A DNA stretch of 64,000 nt. Source: a bacterium (lineage in GTDB: Bacteria > SZUA-182 > DTGQ01). A program made the position numbers and the translations under genes. The stretch spans positions 1 through 64,000 of the forward strand of contig JAILZY010000008.1 in NCBI GenBank assembly GCA_023512255.1, in the 5' to 3' direction. Below, in pieces: positions 24,936-32,789 of this stretch; the first letter of the stretch is position 1, and each line of letters starts with the position of its first letter. The notes under the pieces were generated by a model. It worked only from the letters and a program-made list of their open reading frames with translations. It made no database searches and was not told the origin of the DNA.

Positions 24936-27858
24936 CGCCCTCCACCCGAATCACAACCAGCGGCACCATGTCGGGATAGGTGTGAGCCTTCTGATCGAGC
25001 TGCTCATGGAAGCTCCGCTCCTCTTGGGTCAGGAGGTTCAGGCGATAGTTGCGGACCTGGGGCAGGCCAATTCGCTCGATGGTTTTGCGGCGTGCGGCAA
25101 AGGCGTAGTCTGCCTTCTCACGCTCGCGTGCGATGCGGCCCCGATGCTCTTGCAGGAGCGCTTCGTAGATAGGTTTCCCGTGTTCCTCTGCGGCGCTTTG
25201 CAGCTTTGCTAAAGAGGCTTGGGAGACCTTGGCGTCAAGGACGGACCGGACCTTTATGTTTGCTGCGAGGAGCTGATCCCACACGTGTCTGGCCGTCGGC
25301 ATATAGACCATGCCGTTGTCGGCCAAAAAGAGAGGCATGATCCGCCTGCGGCGGGTCTCCGGTCCTGGGCCCAAGGTCACGGGGCCGTCCCACCGACTCG
25401 CGACCCGCGACCCGTTACTCACAATCGAGATTTGCCACAAGGACCAGATGCCCTGGACCTCCCCGGAGAGACCGGGGATTGATACGATAGGAACCGGCTG
25501 GCCCGGCGCAAAGCGGGGAAGTCGCATGGCCAGTTCGCGAATCCTAGGCTCTTCAAGGGTAAGATGCCGGGCGGTCGGAAGCCTCTCGGCTTCCTTGCCG
25601 GTGAAGACTACATTCTCGTAGGTCTCACCGTCGGGCCAGGTGAGGTTCCAGCTCTGGCGTCTTTTCTCGGCCTGGCCGCCGTGCGCCTTCAGGTAGCTCA
25701 CGGTCATACGCTCGATCCAATGGGGCAAGGGGTGAGTCAGCAGCCGCTGGGCTTCGCCAGGCTCCAGATCCTCGGTCGCGCCAAGTACCGATGCGGTCGT
25801 GCGCGCCTCGCGAGCCTGCTCCTGCAAGCGGGCAATCACGCTCTCCACGGATTCCTCCACCTTTTCGGGGTTGAGGATCGCCTCGACATACATCTCGTCG
25901 AACATGTGGCTCGCCTGGGCCGAGTCAAGGACGTCGCCGGTCTTGTCAATGCCGAACTCCTCGAAGATGACGGCGAGCTTCTGCTCCAGTACTTCAAGGA
26001 CCCGATGCTCAACCGATCCTTCGAGGACCAAGTTAACCGCACGCACCGTATGAGCTTGGCCGATACGATCCACCCGACCAATCCGCTGTTCGAGTCGCAT
26101 CGGGTTCCAGGGGATGTCGTAGTTGATCACCACGTGGCAGAACTGGAGGTTCAAACCCTCCCCGCCGGCGTCGGTGGAGATGAGAATCCGGACATCCTTG
26201 GCGAATGCCTCCTGGGCCCGCTTACGCTCTTCCATGTCCATAGAGCCATTCAGGCAGACGACTGAAAACCCGCGCTCTGTTAGGAACCAACGCAACATCT
26301 CTTGGGTGGGAACGAACTCGGTGAACACCAGTACCTTAAGCTCAGGGTCGCTCTCCTCGGCCTGGAGGCGGTAGAGCCAGTCTAGCAGTGCCTCGGCCTT
26401 GGCGTCTGGTCCGATCTGCTCGCAGCGAGCCGCGGCCTCCAAGAGCATCTTTACCTCGGCGCGCTCGTTCTTGAGCGCCTTGAGGCGGGTGCGAAGCAAC
26501 ACCTCGATCTGCTCCTGGCCGTCCAAGTCAGCCCATTCCTCTTCGGAGTTGAGGGGGAACAGGGTCAGTTGTTCCTGAGGTGCGGCGAGCGCCTCGAGCC
26601 GCCTTTCAAGCGTAATGCGGATAGCTCTTGTGCTGGAGACCACAAGGCGCTGCATCAGGATCATCAGAAAGCCGATATAGCTGCGTTTCTCCCGCATGGC
26701 CTGGTTGTAGCCTTCGCGTACGTATTCTGTGACCGCCTCGTAGAGGAGCTGCTGATCGCGGTGCCGCTCTTTCCATGAGACCGGAGCAAGCTGTGTGCGC
26801 CGCGGCTTGAACAGCGGGTTTCCCTCTACGTCAATGGCGCGGCGCTTTTCGGTGCGGATGACATGCGGTTGGACTCGCTCGCGGGTGACGCTGCTCGTGT
26901 CCGGGAATTCCTGGGTGTCGATAAGGGAAACGAGCCGATGAAAGGCGTCGGTCTTGCCCTGGTGCGGGGTCGCCGAAAGCAGCAGGAGATATGGCGCGGA
27001 CTCGGCCAGCCCCTGGCCCAGTTTGAAGCGGGCCACCTGGTCGGTGCTGCCGCCCAGACGGTGCGCTTCGTCCACGATGACCAGGTCCCAGCCGGCGGAG
27101 ATCAGGTCCTCGAACCGTTCGCGGGCCGCCGCGCCGCCGCTTCCCGCCGCAGGTTTGACGGAATCCATGGGAACCACAATCTGATCTAATATCCGAAAAG
27201 GATTCTGTGCGTCTCGGCGGAGTACTGAGGACTGAGTGCTGAGGACTAAGCGGTTTTCTTCATACTCAGTCCTTAGTCCTCGTGCCTCAGTCCTGTGGAT
27301 TGCCGAGATGCGCTTCAAGGTGCGGTAGTCTTCCGTAAGAACTTGATGGAACCGTTCATTGAAGTGCATTGCCATCTCGGCAATCCACTGCGTGACCAGC
27401 CCCTTTGGGGCGATGACCAGCGTCCGCTTGACCAGTCCGCGAAGCTTAAGTTCCCGCATAATGAGCCCAGCCTCGATGGTCTTGCCCAGGCCGACCTCGT
27501 CCGCCAGGAGATAGCGCACCCGGTCGCTGCTAATGGCGCGGGATAAAGCATGGATCTGGTGAGGAAGCGGAATGACGGAGGACTCAATGGGTGCGAGCAG
27601 GACGTCCTGTGTCAGTGCATCTGCTACCCGCGCGGCCGCAGCAATGTAGGCGATATGGTCCGCCGAACCGGTACCTGCACTATCCAGTGGTTTAAGTCTG
27701 GAAGCCGCCGGGATGCGGACCACCGAGTCGCTCCCGGGCAGCCAGACATGGCAGGTCGTCTCGCCCCAGAGCGTCTGGACTTCGATGACCTGACAAAGCT
27801 GCCCGTGGTCCGGGGAATACAACCACGAATGAACACGAATGGACTCAAATAAGTTCAT
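24922..27858 (-). CDS. brxHII: BrxHII-type SNF2/DEAH helicase
   Basis: This protein of about 978 residues is a superfamily 2 helicase/translocase. Walker A is ADEVGLGKTIEAGLI (about 121-135), DEAH box VIVDEAH is near 265, and the SATPHQGKTDAF motif near 300. The helicase C-terminal half has LISTDAGGEGLNLQ and RIGRVDRIGQ (about 575-625). A long coiled-coil C-terminal region follows. The start at 27858 overlaps the upstream stop as ATGA and has GGAGAG. Residues FESIRVHSWLYS at the N-terminus derive from a repeat (see 27820-27842). A heptamer element (27221-27294) and another at 25394-25422 are inserted in frame. Confidence 0.87.
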   Translation of the reverse strand: MNLFESIRVHSWLYSPDHGQLCQVIEVQTLWGETTCHVWLPGSDSVVRIPAASRLKPLDSAGTGSADHIAYIAAAARVADALTQDVLLAPIESSVIPLPHQIHALSRAISSDRVRYLLADEVGLGKTIEAGLIMRELKLRGLVKRTLVIAPKGLVTQWIAEMAMHFNERFHQVLTEDYRTLKRISAIHRTEARGLRTEYEENRLVLSTQSSVLRRDAQNPFRILDQIVVPMDSVKPAAGSGGAAARERFEDLISAGWDLVIVDEAHRLGGSTDQVARFKLGQGLAESAPYLLLLSATPHQGKTDAFHRLVSLIDTQEFPDTSSVTRERVQPHVIRTEKRRAIDVEGNPLFKPRRTQLAPVSWKERHRDQQLLYEAVTEYVREGYNQAMREKRSYIGFLMILMQRLVVSSTRAIRITLERRLEALAAPQEQLTLFPLNSEEEWADLDGQEQIEVLLRTRLKALKNERAEVKMLLEAAARCEQIGPDAKAEALLDWLYRLQAEESDPELKVLVFTEFVPTQEMLRWFLTERGFSVVCLNGSMDMEERKRAQEAFAKDVRILISTDAGGEGLNLQFCHVVINYDIPWNPMRLEQRIGRVDRIGQAHTVRAVNLVLEGSVEHRVLEVLEQKLAVIFEEFGIDKTGDVLDSAQASHMFDEMYVEAILNPEKVEESVESVIARLQEQAREARTTASVLGATEDLEPGEAQRLLTHPLPHWIERMTVSYLKAHGGQAEKRRQSWNLTWPDGETYENVVFTGKEAERLPTARHLTLEEPRIRELAMRLPRFAPGQPVPIVSIPGLSGEVQGIWSLWQISIVSNGSRVASRWDGPVTLGPGPETRRRRIMPLFLADNGMVYMPTARHVWDQLLAANIKVRSVLDAKVSQASLAKLQSAAEEHGKPIYEALLQEHRGRIAREREKADYAFAARRKTIERIGLPQVRNYRLNLLTQEERSFHEQLDQKAHTYPDMVPLVVIRVEGGGHE
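27221..27294. repeat. In-frame heptamer palindrome inside brxHII
   Basis: The left arm is AGTACTGAGGACTGAGTGCT and onward; the right arm is ACTCAGTCCTTAGTCCTCGT and onward. Each arm is made of seven-base units related to GAGKRCT and its complement, around a roughly 16-base loop. On the coding strand it encodes RTEARGLRTE...LVLSTQSSVL between helicase motifs without breaking the frame. A homologous copy is in brxF. Confidence 0.85.
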
Positions 27859-28245
27859 AGGACAAGTCTCTCCCATTCGAGTTTTGGCTTTTTGAAATTG
27901 AGGATAAGGCCGACTTTGAGCTGGGTAATCTTCAGGTAGTTGAGCATCTGGCCACGTTCAACATCCGTAATACGGTCAATCGTCTTGGCGTCGACCACGA
28001 TCTTATCAAAGGCAATCAAATCGGGAATGTAATCGCCCACCTTGACACCTTTGTAAATTACATCGAAGCGCGGCTGCTGCTTGTAAGGGATTCCTCTCAG
28101 GCCAAATTCAACAACGAGTGCATTTTCATACGGCTTTTCCAGCAACCCATGCCCAAGCGTATTGAACACCTCCATGGCGCAGCCAACGATCTGGAATACC
28201 TCATCTTTGAACAGTAATTTGTGTTCCTTCGTGTCCATTCGTGGT
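27820..28245. mobile_element. GxxExxY cassette with flanking inverted repeats
   Basis: ACCACGAATGAACACGAATGG (27820-27840) and TTCGTGTCCATTCGTGG (about 28220-28236) are inverted relative to each other and bracket the GxxExxY gene. The inner repeat supplies the gene's own first codons (MDTKEHK). The outer repeat supplies the N-terminus of the helicase. The gene splits what should be adjacent pglXI and brxHII genes, so I read the unit as a small inserted cassette. No transposase is present. Confidence 0.45.
27855..28238 (-). CDS. GxxExxY family protein
   Basis: This 127-residue protein has the hallmarks of the GxxExxY family: GHGLLEKPYENAL near residue 30, DYIPDLIAFDKIVVDAKTI near 73-92, and a C-terminal LILNFKKPKLEWERLVL-like end. 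The central part resembles the PD-(D/E)xK nuclease fold, with D and E/K residues in the right order, but activity of this family is not established. It overlaps the helicase start by four bases (ATGA), so it is probably co-translated with brxHII even if it arrived later. Confidence 0.85.
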   Translation of the reverse strand: MDTKEHKLLFKDEVFQIVGCAMEVFNTLGHGLLEKPYENALVVEFGLRGIPYKQQPRFDVIYKGVKVGDYIPDLIAFDKIVVDAKTIDRITDVERGQMLNYLKITQLKVGLILNFKKPKLEWERLVL

Positions 28246-28431
28246 TCTCACTCCTCCCCCGCTCGAGTAACCGCCTGGTCGTACCACATGAGGAGCTTGG
28301 GGTCTTTCTGGAGGACGTTCTCAGGAATTTTGCGGGCCACAGCGATGATGGTGGCATAGTCGCGCTCCTGCCATGCCTTCTTGAATCCGGCCCGGACCGC
28401 CTCAAGGCGGAAGACCTTCAGTTTCCGCTGG

Positions 28432-28467
28432 CTGGAAGCCAGCGCCACACTGGAAGCCAGCGCCACA
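28432..28467. repeat. 18-base tandem repeat in the pglXI C-terminal part
   Basis: Two exact copies of CTGGAAGCCAGCGCCACA lie at 28432-28449 and 28450-28467 and encode VALASS twice. The CTGGAAGC core is also found in the REP units of this island. Confidence 0.85.
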
Positions 28468-28875
28468 TATTCTTGAAATTCCTTGAGCAGGGACCGCTCG
28501 CGCAGCTTCTCCAGGTCGATGGCCTTGTTCGGGTCAGGCACATACCAGCGGTCCTTGGCTTCGCGAAGCAGTCTCGGGTCCTGAGTCTCGAGTCCCGAGT
28601 CTTCTGATCCGTCACCCGCGACCCGCGACTCGCGACTGATCAACTCCCGCCATGTAGCACTCTGCTTCATCCACGAGACGATTTGTTTTGGAATAGGCCC
28701 CTTGCCGTCATAGCGCAAGAAGTTCTGCTCCAGCAGCTCGGAAAGCTCCAGCAGCCTCTCGTGCTTATGCCAGCCGCTGATCTCCTTGAGGAATTGGGGG
28801 TGCAGTTCCTGGAAGGTCTGTGGCTTCCGTGTGAGCTGCTGTTTGAGCCACTCGATGGCTGAGGCCTCATCCGTG

Positions 28876-28929
28876 ACAAAGAGCGGAAGCTGCACAAAGA
28901 GCGGAAGCTGCACAAAGAGCGGAAGCTGC
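28876..28929. repeat. 18-base triple tandem repeat in the pglXI C-terminal part
   Basis: Three exact copies of ACAAAGAGCGGAAGCTGC lie head to tail and encode QLPLFV three times. A multiple of three keeps the reading frame. Recent slippage or recombination is the simplest cause, since the copies are identical. Confidence 0.9.
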
Positions 28930-29140
28930 AGCAACTTTCGGACAGCCATCCGCTTTTTGTCATACTCAGCCACCTGCTCGGGCAGGAAGTACATCCCGTC
29001 CCGTTCTGGGAAACGCTGGGCCAGCCCAGCGTAAAACTCCCCAGCGGATATCGGAACCATCACCCCACGCTGCACATGAAAGGCCACCATGCGGTCAAAG
29101 AGTAGGTAATTCTGGCGCTCGGCGATGATTTCCAAGGTGG

Positions 29141-29268
29141 AGCCTGCATCTTGCAGGCTATCTTCTTGCTGCACCGGCTGACTTTTATTTTTGTTTAGCC
29201 TGCTGGAAGCAGGCTCTACTTTGCTTAGCCTGCTGGAAGCAGAACTCAGCCTGCTGGAAGCAGGCTCT
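29141..29268. repeat. REP-like hairpin cluster at the pglXI frame break
   Basis: Three copies of AGCCTGCTGGAAGCAG(GCT) lie at 29197-29219, 29227-29243 (truncated) and 29248-29268. A looser relative, AGCCTGCATCTTGCAGGCT, is at 29141-29159. Each full copy is a 7-bp palindrome, GCCTGCT-GGA-AGCAGGC. The same unit borders the RAYT insertion at 31037-31059. The reading frame of pglXI is lost inside this cluster. Confidence 0.8.
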
Positions 29269-30417
29269 CACAAATACCGGCAGTTGCTTCAGGTGAGTGC
29301 GGACAAAGTCCCAAACGCCTTGCTCCGTCCCCGCTTCGAGCTTGAAGCGTTCCTCTAGGCCACCGTTTGGCTTGTAGCAGGAGATGATGAGGTCCTGTTT
29401 GACCGCGGATGCTGAAGTTACCTGCTTGAAAGAACCTTGCTGCTTGTCCAGCGTGCGCACATCAGCAATGACAAAGCACGCGGCCTGCAGGGCCTCCTGG
29501 ATCGCGTTCCAGACCGCGTTCTTGGAGTTGTGAAATTCCACCGTCATCCAGTGGCCCGGCTTGAGCACCCGGTAGTATTCTTTGAAACATTCGGTCATGA
29601 GCTTCTGGTATTCTGGCAGCCCTTTGCCCTGGGCGGTGTTTTCGATGGCCTCAGGCTTGTTGTTGGTAAAAACCTTAAGCCACGCCTCCCAGAGGAAATT
29701 CAGCTCAGAATACATCAGGTTGCCACCAAAGGGTGGGTCGGTGAAGATGTAGTCGATGGATTCGCCTGGTATTGGGAATACTGAAGAATCACAACAACCA
29801 ATGGATGCCACCTTGATCTCGCCAAACCGTGGAGCTTCATGTTTTATGAGTCTCTGCAATTTACCGGTAAGAATGTAACCGGAAGACACTTCTACCTGTT
29901 GCGAACCGACGTATAACGTGCCACTAAGATACCGGTTTACTTGCGAAAAATGAGTAGGGACATACCGCGATATTTTCGCGAATCCCAGCGCCGCATACTG
30001 TATGAAAAACAAGCTCAATTTGTGCCGTGCCTTAAATGCCTTATCATACATCCCCCCCAGCACCCACAGATTCCGTCTGGTATAGAAATGGTGCACATGG
30101 GTGATGCCGTGGGAAACTTTAGGTTGCTCCGTGTTATAGCCCTCCGGCATACGATCCGTCGGAAACCAATATGGTATTTCCATCTGCTCAATTTTTTCGA
30201 TAAGTGCTAGATCGAAGGCGTCGGGCGTCTTTTCGAATCGCTGCTTTCCCACGCTATAGTTGATGAGCACCGGCACTTGTTTGGCTTGCCTGATGGTCTG
30301 ATTAATAGCCTTATCAAATTTGGTAACCCAAGCCCGTTCCATTAGGCGTTTGGTGAGCAGGGTGCCGCAGTGGGGGCAGGGAAATTTGTCATGGATTTTG
30401 CCCGCTTCCTTATTCAC
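29185..30417 (-). pseudogene. pglX: BREX-3 methyltransferase PglXI, middle fragment
   Basis: This 410-residue ORF continues the methyltransferase directly after an in-frame TAG. It opens with the second half of a zinc ribbon (FPCPHCGTLLTKR) whose first half (CPNC) ends the upstream ORF. A second catalytic motif, DYIFTDPPFGGNLMYSELNF, is at about 205-224, and YYRVLKPGHWMTVEFHN follows. The GTG start at 30417 has AGGAGG (about 30430-30425) correctly placed, so it may be translated by re-initiation. The last 25 or so residues (RACFQQA repeated) are encoded by REP repeats and are not native. Confidence 0.75.
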
Positions 30418-30426
30418 GGCAGCCTC

Positions 30427-32040
30427 CTAGAAGACTACCTCTTGGGTGCAGTTTGGGCAGACAAAGACATCGGACCAGACGGTATAGTTGATTTTTCCCA
30501 GTGGAGCCGGCTTCCAGCCGGCTGAAACCAATTCTTTTGCTACATACCGCCATTCATAATCCAGCGGCCGCCTTACCAGGCCAGCTTTGACCGGGTTATG
30601 GTTTACATAAGCCAGTGTGGCCATCAGTTCTTTGCTATCGCGGATGATTCGATCATAGCTTTCCGTCTGCCATACTGTAGTCCCAGTTTTTTGCTCCAAT
30701 TTATTCACTTCATTGGCTGAATAGCTTTTAACACTGTGAAGAATCTCAGATAGATCCCAGGGTGCGTCTTTTTGTTTTTCGAGAGGTTTGGCCACGATAT
30801 GAACATGATCTGGCATAACCACCGCAGTGAACACCTTCCAGCGCTTTTGATCCCAGAATAAAATCGCATCCAGAACAATTTTCCTGGCTGGTTCACTGAG
30901 AACGCGCAGGTCGTGTGTTCTGAATGTAACAAAATAAGTGGCCCCGGGAACCTGGATGTGGGGTAGGTTATCTTTTCTGAAGGTTGATTCGTTTGTCTGA
31001 AATGGATTGCAGGGCTCGAAGTTTATTGCTGATATAAGCCTGCTGGAAGCAGGCTCTACATGCAGGGTCTCATACATCCAGCCGCATTCGGCTTCCACTT
31101 CCTTCAGGATGCGCCTGGCTTCACGCTCAAAGGCCACGACATCCACCGGGGTGTTGTAGTTATAGGCGATGAAGGTGGCAGCAGGCGACAGGTCATTCAA
31201 GACAGCCCGCCGCGCGCCAAGTTTCGAAAATGGTTTCCAGATGGTTTTGCCGCTCTCTTCGGTTTCCTTCTGATAGATCACCCCGTCCTTATCCACCCGG
31301 TAGCCCAGCGCCTCGACCGCTGCTTTATCCCCGCACATCTGCGCTGCTACGCCGGTCATCCCTGTCCCGCAGAAGCCGTCGAAAACGATATCCCCAGGCT
31401 CGGTGTAATGCAGGATGTAGCGCATTACGGCCTTGTGCGGCACCTTAGTGTGGTAGGAGTGGGCATTGTAGATCGGATCGTTCTTGCCCTCGCTCACATC
31501 CGCGGCAAAGGGCTCGCGGTGATAGGGTTTATCCACAAAGGCACACGAAGCCCCACCAAGAGATTTCTCTTGTTCGTACATCTTCGTGTCCTTCGTGGAT
31601 TCCCAATACCTTACCATGTCGGCGATGAAGGGATTGGGGCAGGCGGTGTAGTAGGGTGGGTCGGATAGTGCCAGGATGTCCTCGTCGCTGCCGTGCGGGA
31701 AGCCGACCTCGTCCTTGTAAAGGCTGAGGAGGTCTCGGGGCACGGGTCGTGAGTCGCGGGTCGATGATGCAGCGTGGGCGATGCGTCCTGCCAGGTAGCG
31801 GATTTGCTCGTCATTGCCCAGCAGCCAATGCTCGAGGGATTTCAGCCGCTGGTAAGTATCTTCGAGACTCGTAAAGGGGACGGAAAGCTTTTCTCGCATC
31901 TCCTGCAAGCCTGCTCGCAAAATGCCGAGAAAAGCTTTCTGCCGCTCTTCGTCGTTCGGGAACGTTAGCCCCAAGCAGGTCACGGGTTTATGGTGTTTGA
32001 TTTCTGGTTTCTCGTTGTCGAATAGGATGTCCATGTTCAT
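30427..32040 (-). pseudogene. pglX: BREX-3 methyltransferase PglXI, N-terminal fragment with embedded RAYT
   Basis: This 537-residue ORF carries an N-terminal adenine-specific DNA methylase module: LALSDPPYYTACPNPF near residue 124 (DPPY motif), GDIVFDGFCGTGMTGVAAQ near 215 (SAM-binding motif I), then ECGWMYETLH near 323. Methylase sequence then breaks off and a REP-associated transposase (RAYT) begins in the same frame (about residues 328-515). Methylase sequence resumes at GKINYTVWSDVFVCPNC before the TAG at 30427. The TAG stands where relatives appear to have Trp (VVF-W-EAAV). The start overlaps brxF as ATGA. Confidence 0.78.
30504..31059 (-). mobile_element. RAYT (TnpA-REP, Y1 transposase) unit flanked by REP palindromes
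   Basis: The coding core includes ATYFVTFRTHDL, the HUH motif MPDHVHIVAKPLE, the catalytic Tyr region TESYDRIIRD and the family ending AYVNHNPVKAGLV. REP palindromes flank it in inverted orientation: AGCCTGCTGGAAGCAGGCT (31037-31055) and GAGCCGGCTTCCAGCCGGCT (30504-30523). This is the gene-plus-REP arrangement of the family. It is fused in frame within the PglXI reading frame, and no independent start with a ribosome binding site is obvious. Confidence 0.82.
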
Positions 32041-32579
32041 TCCGTCCCTGGCGTAACAATTAAAAAATCGTGAACTGGATATCGTCTGTATTCTGGGTGA
32101 TCCGGCGTCGCATAGACCAAATAGAGTGATGAGGACTGAGTGATTAGTGCTGAGTCTTCGGACGTCTCTGACTCAGTCCTCAGTCCTCGTGCCTCAGTCC
32201 TGATTTTGCCGCTCCAAGCCGCGACCACCGTCTTGTTCCGCGAGAGCCTCTGCAGAAGCCGCAACGGGTCCTGCTTGAGAGAGACATCGAAGAGGACCTC
32301 GATGTTGTCCAGCAAAACCACATCGGCTGCGGATGCGCCCACGATATCTGCAAGGAGGCGGGGCAACTGCAAGGCCCGCTGGCGCTCGGTGAGGTCGAGC
32401 ATTCGCCGGGAAAGCTCGAGGTTGACGTTGACCAGAGGAGCCGCCGTGCGCTCATGGACATCCTGGAGAGCGGCGGTCTTGCCCGCACCAGCCGGGGCCA
32501 CCAACATGACAAGCCGGTGGTACAGCTCGGCAGCCTGGCCAATTCTCTTTATGACTCTATCGGCGAGTGGCTCCGCCAT
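32037..32579 (-). CDS. brxF: BREX-3 system P-loop ATPase BrxF
   Basis: This 180-residue small ATPase has Walker A VAPAGAGKTAAL near residue 26 and Walker B DVVLLDNIEVLFD near 88. The family segments VNLELSRRMLDL and KQDPLRLLQRLSRN and the closing HPEYRRYPVHDF are all visible. The start is placed at ATG 32579 (MAEPLADRV); the longer frame to 32639 overlaps the upstream HTH gene and is out of phase with it. An in-frame heptamer palindrome (32126-32203) adds RTEARGLRTE...LITQSSSL before the final strand. The stop overlaps the pglXI start (ATGA). Confidence 0.88.
   Translation of the reverse strand: MAEPLADRVIKRIGQAAELYHRLVMLVAPAGAGKTAALQDVHERTAAPLVNVNLELSRRMLDLTERQRALQLPRLLADIVGASAADVVLLDNIEVLFDVSLKQDPLRLLQRLSRNKTVVAAWSGKIRTEARGLRTESETSEDSALITQSSSLYLVYATPDHPEYRRYPVHDFLIVTPGTE
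32126..32203. repeat. In-frame heptamer palindrome inside brxF
   Basis: GAGGACTGAGTGATTAGTGCT with CTCAGTCCTCAGTCCTCGTG on the other side makes a palindrome of seven-base units, as in brxHII. The coding-strand peptide RTEARGLRTE...ALITQSS matches the brxHII insert, showing that both genes received the same element. Confidence 0.85.
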
Positions 32580-32604
32580 TAGCGATCTCTCTTCCCGAAC
32601 CAAG

Positions 32605-32789
32605 CTAATTCGCCCGCGTTTTTTCAAGCCAATGGTCAATGGCTCCTTTCTGGAAACGCCAGTGTCGGCCGATTCTCTGGGAGAGGATCTTGGCTTCCCG
32701 AACGAGCTTGTAGAGTGTTGACTTCGGCATTTTCAGGTAGGCGGCCAACTCTTCGATGCTCAGTACATCACCTGGTTTTTTTCATCCAT
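32605..32789 (-). pseudogene. Excisionase/AlpA-type HTH protein, frameshifted near the start
   Basis: The frame DVLSIEELAAYLKMPKSTLY continues as KLVREAKI, then GRHWRFQKGAIDHWLE. This is a typical DNA-binding helix-turn-helix of about 60 residues, ending at TAG 32607-32605, 26 bases before brxF. No start codon lies in that frame. ATG 32789 (MDEKK) has the right context but is one base out of phase, across a run of seven A's (32782-32776); eight would restore the frame. It could be a real slip mutation, a sequencing error, or slippage-dependent expression. It is probably the regulator of the BREX unit. Confidence 0.65.

Larger units (their letters stand above)
28248..29174 (-). pseudogene. pglX: BREX-3 methyltransferase PglXI, C-terminal fragment
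   Basis: This 308-residue ORF from a GTG at 29174 reads as the target-recognition or C-terminal part of the methyltransferase encoded upstream: NYLLFDRMVAFHVQRG, then a winged-helix-like ELHPQFLKEISGWHKHE region and a helical end. The upstream ORF ends 11 bases before it in another frame, at a cluster of REP repeats, so this is most likely a severed part of one protein. It contains three copies of QLPLFV (18-base repeat, 28876-28929), two of VALASS (28432-28467) and a heptamer insert (28573-28638). No good ribosome binding site precedes the GTG. Confidence 0.7.

Noticed and set aside
25564-26265. 233-residue plus-strand ORF inside the helicase gene
   Set aside because: It is the complementary shadow of a GC-rich helicase gene whose motifs are complete on the minus strand.
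21294-30432. TAG recoded as a sense codon in this organism
   Set aside because: TAG ends gmk, remA and three of the four peptide genes in normal positions, and both interrupted genes lie in the transferred island. Decay is simpler.
22839-32040. DISARM identity for the defence island
   Set aside because: A SNF2 helicase and a methylase fit DISARM too, but PglZ and BrxF are BREX proteins and no drmA/drmB was seen.
32580-32639. Longer BrxF start at 32639
   Set aside because: That stretch is the out-of-frame 3' end of the HTH gene. The MAEPLADRV start at 32579 fits the family length better.
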